Positions 57,348 through 64,000 of a stretch of DNA of 64,000 nucleotides are shown here, in pieces (positions within the stretch are counted from its first letter, which is position 1; the number at the start of each line of letters is the position of its first letter). The position numbers and the translations under genes are program-made. Source of the stretch: Phenylobacterium sp. J367 (GTDB lineage Bacteria; Pseudomonadota; Alphaproteobacteria; Caulobacterales; Caulobacteraceae); assembly GCF_024699985.1 (NCBI RefSeq), contig NZ_JAJONA010000002.1:80488-144487 (forward strand). The letters run 5' to 3'. The notes under the pieces were generated by a model that had not been told where the DNA came from, searched no databases, and saw nothing but the letters and a program-made list of their open reading frames with translations.

Positions 57348-58015
57348 TCCGGCGCTTGGGCGTCATAGTCCTGGCGGCGGGTCTGGCGGCGGCCTCCCCG
57401 GCCGAGTTCACCGGGCCGGCCCGGGTCGTCGATGGTGACACCTTCAGCATCGGCGCCGAGCGGGTCCGGCTGTGGGGCGTTGATGCACCCGAGGGCCGGC
57501 AGGTCTGCCAAAACGCCAAGGGTCAGGGTTATGCCTGCGGTGACGTCGCCCGCGACCAACTCGTCGGCTTGATCGGCGGCCGGATCGTGCGCTGCGAAAT
57601 CCGGGACCGTGACCCGTATGGCCGCGCCGTCTCACGCTGCCAAGCCGGCGCGACCGATCTCGGCGGGGCCATGGTTCGGGCCGGGTGGGCGGTCGACTAC
57701 GCCCAGTTCAGCCGCGGCGCCTATGCGTCGACCGAGGCTGAGGCGCGCCGGGCGCGGCGCGGCCTTTGGGCCGGCCGCTTCGAGACGCCCTCGACCTGGC
57801 GGGCCGATGAGCGGCAAGCGCGACCGGCGCCGGCCGCGCCGCCTCAGGCCGGCTGCGTGATCAAGGGCAATATCAACGCCAAGGGTCGGCGGATCTTCCA
57901 CGTCCCAGGTCAGGAGGACTATGCGGCCACCCGCATCGACACGGCCCGGGGCGAGCGCTGGTTCTGTTCCGCGGCGGAGGCGCAAGCCGCAGGTTGGAGC
58001 GCAGCGAAGCGCTGA
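57344..58015 (+). CDS. Exported thermonuclease-like (SNase) protein
   Basis: An intact protein of 223 residues with a signal peptide (RRLGVIVLAAGLAAASPA). The SNase domain (about 20-150) contains ARVVDGDTFSIGAERVRLWG, VDAPEGRQVCQNA and IRDRDPYGRAVSRC, with the catalytic Arg/Glu positions plausible. The C-terminal about 50 residues, CVIKGNINAKGRRIFHVPGQ then RGERWFCSAAEAQAAGW, form a separate small domain of the sunset type. ATGA overlap with the repC-like gene. Confidence 0.85.
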   Translation: MIRRLGVIVLAAGLAAASPAEFTGPARVVDGDTFSIGAERVRLWGVDAPEGRQVCQNAKGQGYACGDVARDQLVGLIGGRIVRCEIRDRDPYGRAVSRCQAGATDLGGAMVRAGWAVDYAQFSRGAYASTEAEARRARRGLWAGRFETPSTWRADERQARPAPAAPPQAGCVIKGNINAKGRRIFHVPGQEDYAATRIDTARGERWFCSAAEAQAAGWSAAKR

Positions 58016-58214
58016 TACTTGAGAGTATCCTCTAGTTCCCGCTCTTGCGCCAGTTGCCGACGTTGAGATCGTGGCGAGAAGCCGACCTTCGGTCCGGCTC
58101 CGGGGATGCCTGGCCCCTATATGTAGCGGGTCGAAGATACTCGACCCCCGCATCTTGAACTCCGACTGCCGCATCCCATGTCGAGCTAGACGCCGTGTTG
58201 TGGCGGGGGTGAAC

Positions 58215-59204
58215 ATGACGACCAACTACAACCTTCCCTTGGTCGGCCCGGGGTGCCAACCCTGGCGGTCTGGCAAACGCGCTGCTGGACAACCCGCGGC
58301 CACGCAGCACTTTCCTCGGTGATCTCGCGCGCAACGCAATGCTGGAACCGCCTAAGCCGGTGACGCTGGCTGACGCACTGCTCGTCGCACGTATGCTCAA
58401 CCCGCCAGCGAACCAGGCGGACCTCCACTGCGGGGGCATCCTTCGGCGCGAAGCGGTCGACACGTCGCCGACGTCGACGCTGCGACTGGTTCAGACCACG
58501 CTGTGGCCCGTCATCTCGCCCTGGGCCAACGGCCATCTCCTCAGCGTCGTCCCGAGCGGCTCCTTCTCGAAGGGCACGGCGAACGCCAGCGGGACGGACA
58601 TCGACCTCTTCATTTTTCAGTCTCGTCGACTGCGGTCGAAGGCCTGCGCGAAATCTACAACACCGCTCGACCGCGCCCTTCAGACCGCCGGTTACAAGAC
58701 GCGCCGGCAGAATGTGTCGATCAACATCAACGTCGCCGGCCAGTCCGTCGACCTCGTGCCCGCGAAGCGCCAGAACTGGCTTGTCGAGGATCACAGCCTC
58801 TACCGGCGCAAGGTTGACAGTTGGACGAAGACGAACGTTGCCGCCCATGCGCTTCACGTCGCACACTCCGGCCGGACCGAAGAAATCCGGATCATGAAGC
58901 TCTGGCGCGATCAGCTGGGCCTGGACTGGCCGTCCTTCTATCTGGAGCTGACGGTCATCCGCGCGTTGGGCGTCTTCTCGACGTATGGCGACCTGGCGGC
59001 GAATGTTCTCGAAGGTATTCGAATTCCTCCGCGATGAATTCCTACGGGCGCGCATCGTGGGATCCCGCCAACGGAAACAACATCATCTCCGACGATCTGA
59101 CCGTCGCGGAGAAGGAGCGGATAAGCGTCGGGGGCGCGCGCGCGCAACGCACTATTGGAAGCACATCGTCGTACGACGCACTGGTCGCTCCCGACGCTCT
59201 TTGA
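58215..59204 (+). CDS. OAS/CD-NTase-like nucleotidyltransferase, frameshifted
   Basis: A protein of about 330 residues. The nucleotidyltransferase core is SVVPSGSFSKGTANASGTDI followed by DLFI (GS motif and Asp pair) and GQSVDLVPAKRQN (third Asp). The family-specific part reads DHSLYRRKVDSWTKTNVAAH and then EIRIMKLWRDQLGLDWPSFY. The N-terminus before residue 50 (LANALLDNPRPRSTFLGDLA) is of unknown type. Frame changes lie near 58245, 58615-58665, 59010 and 59060; the exact C-terminus (NAHYWKHIV in one frame) is unclear. It could be a cyclic-nucleotide synthase or a tRNA/toxin-type transferase. Confidence 0.65.
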
Positions 59205-59888
59205 GGGCGTGCATGAGAAGGTGCATGCCGAACTGGAGTTGGCGCGGCGGGCGTATGCCCATCCGACGACAAAGGGCGACGCCAGCGAGGACGTCTGGTT
59301 GCACCTCTTCAACACCTACCTGCCGCGGCGCTATCGCGCCGCCAAGGCGTTCATTGCGGATAGCAACAACGAGTTCAGCCTGCAGCTCGACGTCGTGATC
59401 TTCGACGAGCTCTACACGCCTCCGGTGTTCGCGATGGGCGCAGTGACGATCATCCCAGCCGAGAGCGTCTACGCTGTCTTCGAAGCTAAGCAGACGGCCA
59501 ACGCCGACAACCTCAGGCAGGCGCACGAGAAGGCGGCTAGCGTGCGCAGGCTGCACCGGACCAGCGCCCCCTTCATCAATGGGAGCGCGCAAACACCGGG
59601 CAAGGTACCCCCAGCCGATCTGGCGGGACCGCCAACGCTCGAGAGCGACTGGGAAGCCGGAGTTTGGAGAGCCGTTGAAGAATCTTCTTCTCGCAGCTGG
59701 CGCTGACAGCAGCCTGGACATGGGCTGCTTTGCTTCGAACGGCTTTTTCGTGCGCGACGGCGACGCCATCCTGATTAATGACAAGAGCACGGCAGCGACG
59801 GCGTTCCTATTCGAGCTCATCGCTCGGCTTCAGGCCCTCGGGACAGTGCCGGCACGATGCGCGGGCTTACGCGCGATGGCTCACGTAG
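59155..59888 (+). CDS. DUF6602-type nuclease-like protein, frameshifted
   Basis: A protein of about 230 residues. The region ELELARRAYAHPTTKGDASE is followed by FIADSNNEFSLQLDVVIFDE and then IIPAESVYAVFEAKQTANAD. The D...(E/F)xK arrangement is like a PD-(D/E)XK nuclease core and matches DUF6602. After a frame break near 59635 it ends EPLKNLLLAAGADSSLDMGC, then FFVRDGDAILIN and ARAYARWLT-stop at 59888. The start is uncertain; TTG 59155 or ATG 59211 are options. It directly follows and partly overlaps the nucleotidyltransferase gene. Confidence 0.62.
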
Positions 59889-59903
59889 GGCCAGGGGCGG
59901 CCT

Positions 59904-60269
59904 TTATGCCGAGGCTGGCCCGCGGGGTTCCGCAGCGCCATCAGGCTGTCGGTCCGTCGAGAGCGTGATGGGTCCGAAGTAGCCGAAGTCGTCACGGCAC
60001 ATGGCGATGGCGCGTGCGACGTCGCGATAGGACGCGGGGCTCGTCCGGACTCGAACATGGCCAGGCGGTGCTCGCCCGAGCGGCCGGCCAGGCGCAGCCA
60101 GACGCTCCACTCGCCGGTTCCTCGATCCTGTGAGCCGGACTTCCCTGATCGAGCCGCCGCGCTCCAGGAACCAATGACGTTGCGGGCGCGGATCGGGAAG
60201 TCGGGGTTGGTCGCGATGACCCAGGGCCTCTTCGCTGCGCGCGTCGATCTCTGTCTCGCGGTCAGCCAT
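59904..60269 (-). CDS. Hypothetical protein convergent to the DUF6602 gene, frameshifted
   Basis: Start MADRETEIDARSEEALG at 60269. Piecing two frames together gives HWFLERGGSIREVRLTGS, DRGTGEWSVWLRLAGRSGEH, then RLAMFESGRAP and SYRDVARAIAMCRDDFGYFG. This is a plausible 120-residue alpha/beta protein. I do not recognise the family. Confidence 0.5.
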   Translation of the reverse strand: MADRETEIDARSEEALGHRDQPRLPDPRPQRHWFLERGGSIREVRLTGSRNRRVERLAAPGRPLGRAPPGHVRVRTSPASYRDVARAIAMCRDDFGYFGPITLSTDRQPDGAAEPRGPASA

Positions 60270-60636
60270 CGTCTGCTGCGGCAAAGCCTGCTCCCCTTGA
60301 ATCGTGCTTAACTTGTCACAAAAGCACTGTTGTGTCGCGGGCCGCTTGGTCGCCAGCCGCAAAGCCCGCCCGGTTTTGCCGGGCAGACGTCGTAATTTTG
60401 AACGTCTTCGTTGAGACCTGTGCAGTGGGCCAACATCGGCGTGTGGGTTTGGCGTGCGCGAGGATGGGGGAGCGCCCCCCTGAGTCGCAAAGGTGAGCCT
60501 TGAGCGCCTACCCCCTCAGCGGGGCGGTCCCCGCAACGCCCCCTGTCAGCGTTGTGGGCCGACCCGCGGTGCGGCCGTAGGGTTGGAGAAAGGGCGCATC
60601 GAGGCGACCCCTTGAGGGCCAAAGGAGGTTCGACCC
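60270..60636. other. Non-coding region upstream of the toprim gene
   Basis: A six-pair hairpin GCCCGG/CCGGGC with loop TTTTG lies at 60368-60384. A GC-rich zone with GGGGG/CCCCC runs follows near 60466-60477. AAAGGAGG before 60637 is the ribosome binding site of the next gene. No gene is supported. The region may include the divergent promoters. Confidence 0.45.
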
Positions 60637-61537
60637 ATGTCCTTGAAACCCATCGTCCAGGCCCTGGGCGGCGATCTCTATGATCGCGGCCTGCGGGCGA
60701 ATATCCCGGCCCCTGGCCATAGCGCCGCCGACCGTTCGGTCTCGCTGCTGCTGCGGGAGGGCGGGTGATCGTCCACACCTTCGGTGATGGCGACTGGAAG
60801 GACGTGCTCGACCACCTGCGCGGCGAGGGCCTGGTCGATGCGCAGAATGCGCCGACCAGTCTTGCCCAATCCCGCCGGGTGCAGCCGCCGCCGCGACCGG
60901 ACTCGAGCGGCGCCAGGCCGCCTTGCGGATCTGGGAGGCCGGCCGGCCGCTGGCGGGCACTTTGTCGGCGCGCCACTGCGCTCAGCGCGGCGTCAGTCGG
61001 CCCCTCACCCGGCCCGGATGTGCTGCGCCACGGCGGCCAGACGCCCGTCTCGGCCTATGCGGAGAGCCGGCATCACCGTCCCGCCCTGCTGGCGGCGATC
61101 AGCGACAAGGACGGGCGCCTTCACCGCCGTCGAGGTCACCTATCTGGCCCCGAACGCCCGCCGCGCGATCGACCTGCGCCTGAGCGCAAGACCGTGGGGC
61201 CGTCGCCGGCCAGCTGCGCGGTCCGGATCGATGCGGCCGCGCCGCAGATGCTCGTCGGCGAGGGCCTGTTCACGACGCCCTCGGCCAGCGCGCGCTTTGG
61301 CCCGCCGGCCTGGGCGCTGATGTCGACCCGCAACCCTGCGCCGCTGGCGTCCGCACAGCGGGCGTGCGCGAGGTGCTGATCGCCGCCGATCGCGGGACGG
61401 ACGGCGAGGCCTCGGCCGAGCAGCTGCGGGCGGGCCTGGCGGCGGCCGGCCTGAAGGCCCGTGGCGCTGCCGCCCGACGGGTTTGGGGATTGAACGAGGC
61501 GGAGGCCGCCGGCTTGCTTGATCCGGTCAGGGCCTGA
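60637..61537 (+). CDS. Toprim-domain plasmid protein (DUF7146-like), heavily frameshifted
   Basis: A protein of about 300 residues. The N-terminus SLKPIVQALGGDLYDRGLRA, then NIPAPGHSAADRSVSLLLRE and VIVHTFGDGDWKDVLDHLRG, matches the zinc-finger/toprim primase-like proteins of alphaproteobacterial plasmids. The toprim core appears as APQMLVGEGLFTTPSASARF (catalytic Glu) and VLIAADRGTDGEASAEQLRA (Asp-x-Asp-like). Frame breaks occur about every 100-150 bases (near 60765, 60880, 61060, 61190, 61330 and 61465). It probably primes replication of the element. Confidence 0.72.
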
Positions 61538-61620
61538 GGGGTCAAAGAAGGGAGGAAGGGATGGGGCGGGTGCGCCCAAGGGCAGGATGTCCCTCGCCCG
61601 GGTGCTGGAGCCTGACCCCA

Positions 61621-63645
61621 ATGACCGACACCCAGACCGTCCCGGCCGCGCCGCCGACCCCGATGACCTCCATCAAGGTCCGCCTCGGCGACCTCGGCCT
61701 CGCGCCCGAGAACGTCCGTTTCAAGGAGCCCGCGGACGACGGCGTGCCCCAGCTGGCCGAAACCATCCTGGCCGCCGGCGTGGTGATCCCGCCGATCGTG
61801 CGCCCGGGTCGCAAGGGCGAGCAGCGCTTCATGGCGCTCGACGGCCGCCGCCGGCTGGGCCTCCTGCTGCTGCGCGAGCGCGGCGACCTGACCGACGACT
61901 ATGAGATCGACTGCCTGGTGGCCGAGACCAAGGCCCAGCAGGTGGCCGGCGTCATGCTGCCGGCGACCGAACACGCCCCGGTCCATATCGCCGACGCGAT
62001 CACCGCGATTGGCAAGCTGCGCAAGACCAAGCTGGACACCGGGGGCCATCGCTGCCGCCCTGGGCTACGCCGAGCTGGAGATCAAGCGGCTGGAGGCCCG
62101 GCGGCCGTCCATCCCAACGTTCCGAAGGCCCTGCGGGCGGGCAAGCTGACCTTGAAGCAGGTCCGCCTGTTCGCGCGCATCGGCGACAAGAAGCAGCAGG
62201 CGGAGATCGCCCAGACCGCGCTCGACGGCTACTTCCAGGACTATCAGCTGAAGGGGCTGGTGACCCGCGGCCGGGTCACGGTCGACGACCCGCGCTTCAC
62301 CCTCGTGGGCATGGACCGCTACGTCGCCGCCGGCGGCCGGGTGAGCTCGGACCTGTTTGCCGAGCTGCCCGACGCCCTCCGATCCGGAGATCCTGTCGGC
62401 GGCCTGGCGCGACCGCGTGCAGCCCATCGTGGCGCACCTGCAGGCCGAGGGCCTGGCCGTCTATCTCGGCGACGACGGCGACTTCGGGGCGCCGGAAGGC
62501 TTCTCCCGCCTGCCCTATGTCTATCTTGCCCGGACCTGACCGAGGCGCAGACCACGGCGCTGAACGAGGCCATTACCGGGTCACCCAGCTGTCCTCCGCG
62601 CTGCAGGACATCGATCCTGAGGCGGACGAGGCGCCCAGGCGTTCGGCCCCCTGGTCAGCGCCATGGCCGCCGTCGCCGGCGCTCCACTCAGCCGCTGCAA
62701 GATCGGCGCGGTGATCCTGTCGCCGGCGGGGTCCGACTACGGCATCGCGGCGAGCTTCTACTCGGTCCCGCTGCCGGCCAGTGAGCTGCCGGAGGAGATC
62801 GAGGATGAGGCGGACGAGGAGGACGAGGTCGAGGTCGGCGGCCGCTACGGCCGCGCTGTGGCCGACATCGAGGTGCCTCAGGCCGATGTCGAGGTCGAAG
62901 GCTCCAGCCACGTCCTTCACGAGACCCGCACCGATGTCGCCACGCGCGGCTTGATCCGCGACCTGGCGGATGACCCGTCCGCGGCGCTGACGGTGCTGGT
63001 GGCGCAACTGTTCAAGCAGCTGGCCCTGCACTCCTCCGGCGGCCTCGACGCCTCGGCCCTGCAGATCTCAGGGCGTGCGCTATAGCCGGGGCTCCACGCC
63101 GCCGATCGCGTCCTTGGACGGCGAGGTGAAGGCCCGTCTCGACGCCAGGCGGGCGGCCTACAAGGCCTCGGGCCTGCGGCCGATCACCTGGGTCGAGACC
63201 CTGGCGCACGGGGAGAAGATGGCCCTGCTGGCCGAACTGACCGCCATGTCCCTGAACCTGCGCGAGGCCCGCACCTCGATGATCCGCCACGCGGCCCGCG
63301 CCGAGGCCGCTGAGATCGCCGCGCTCTGCGGCGCCGACATCTCCGCCCACTGGACCCCGGACGCGGGCTATCTCGCCGTCCACTCCAAGAAGCAGCTGCT
63401 GGCGCTGCTGGACGAGATGGAGGCCGAGGATGACCGGGCCAGGACGCTGAAGAAGGACGACCTGGTCGCCTTTGTTGGCGAGGCGGCGGCCGAGCGTCAG
63501 TGGGCCCCCGGCCGCGCTGGCCTGGGATCGGCCGCTGGAGGTAGAGGCGGCGGAAGACACTGAGACCGAGGCCGATCCCGAGGAGGACGAGGCCCAGCCG
63601 GACGCCGGCGCCGTCTGTGCGCCCGAGGTGTCGATCGCCGCCTAG
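61621..63645 (+). CDS. parB: Large ParB/RepB partition-type protein, frameshifted
   Basis: A protein of about 670 residues. The ParB-N domain reads IKVRLGDLGLAPENVRFKEP, then VVIPPIVRPGRKGEQRFMAL and DGRRRLGLLLL. A KorB-like helical part follows: VPKALRAGKLTLKQVRLFAR. A long C-terminal region contains acidic linkers (EEIEDEADEEDEVEV) and a second helical domain (ITWVETLAHGEKMALLAELT). Frame breaks lie near 62040, 62380, 62535, 62640, 63075 and 63510. It follows the toprim gene and probably partitions or regulates the element. ParA is not in the window. Confidence 0.85.
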
Positions 63646-64000
63646 CGCCAGCCTGAAACGGCCCTCGTCAGGCTCTGGCGGGGGCCGCATTCATGCATGC
63701 CGGGCCGCAATCAATAATCCTGATCGACGTCGTAGGGGTCGTAGTCGCCGGCGTCGAGATAAGGGCTGTGTCGGAAAGCTCGCGCCCGACACCTTGTGTT
63801 TACAAGGCTGTCGGCAACCGGGACGATCGCTTACGCAAGGGCTTGGTTGGGCTCGAAAGGTCAGGCTCGGCCCCAGTCGTCTATTCGTCTACGGGCTCCG
63901 GGCCCGCGCCGGAGTGCGGAGCCCACGAGCGCAACCTCGCCAGCGGGGACGGTGTTCTTCACTTCCGGGTGCTGGGCCGACCGGTAGATGATCGCGTCGA
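63646..64000. other. Right edge: possible 3' end of a leftward gene
   Basis: On the minus strand a frame reads FRHSPYLDAGDYDPYDVDQD-Tyr-stop, ending at 63711, which looks like the acidic C-terminus of a real protein. Upstream of about 63790 the frame becomes unclear. Nothing else is supported before the window ends. Confidence 0.3.

Noticed and set aside
1..64000. CRISPR arrays, tRNA or rRNA genes, and intact insertion sequences
   Set aside because: No regularly spaced short repeats, cloverleaf-like segments with CCA ends, rRNA signatures, or transposase motifs were found on either strand.

Overview
The window is GC-rich, densely packed DNA. Its gene families point to an alphaproteobacterium of the Caulobacter/Phenylobacterium type: a TrbC-TrbI conjugation cluster of alphaproteobacterial style, a RepC-like initiator, a large ParB, a TauE exporter and several small alphaproteobacterial families. 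The replication, partition and conjugation genes at the right suggest a conjugative plasmid or integrative conjugative element. The genes to their left read as its cargo, or as the chromosomal stress region it adjoins. No rRNA, tRNA, CRISPR or intact transposase was seen.

About 0.1-33 kb is a stress and ion-homeostasis island. It holds four universal stress proteins plus a fragment of a fifth, two TerB-like proteins, a TerC/Alx protein, a calcium/cation antiporter, an eight-gene Mrp-like antiporter operon of unusual composition, a TauE exporter, a Bax-inhibitor-1 protein, a lipid kinase and CorA. It also carries three inorganic-carbon genes: SbtA, a beta-carbonic anhydrase and a SulP transporter. 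Between 22.9 and 24.5 kb lies a scar of broken conjugation and replication genes joined to a truncated usp gene.

About 33-46 kb is a metal and oxidative-stress island: two DUF1259/Rap1a-like secreted proteins, a DUF1080 lipoprotein, an iron-type ABC importer, ChrA, an outer-membrane-like protein, an exported Fe/Mn superoxide dismutase and a two-component system. Identical 17-bp boxes lie upstream of the first gene and of the response regulator. To their right is a mosaic of fragments (chrA, a receiver domain, trkH, copA) ending in cueR.

About 46-64 kb is the conjugation and replication backbone: trbC, D, E, J, K, L, F, G and I, a DUF2274 gene, a repC-like gene and a nuclease. It continues with a nucleotidyltransferase plus DUF6602 pair that may be a defence module, a toprim protein and parB.

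Two general points. First, most genes longer than about 700 bases contain one or more frameshifts, many at runs of five to seven G or C. This looks like sequencing or assembly indels rather than mass gene death, so such genes are given as single CDS with the breaks described. Second, the most striking unexplained signal is a five-copy, hairpin-forming leader element at 3671, 6590, 8753, 21776 (minus) and 30415 (minus). Its flanks are identical and its stem varies by compensated changes, and each copy sits 38-88 bases upstream of a small stress-island gene in the same orientation.
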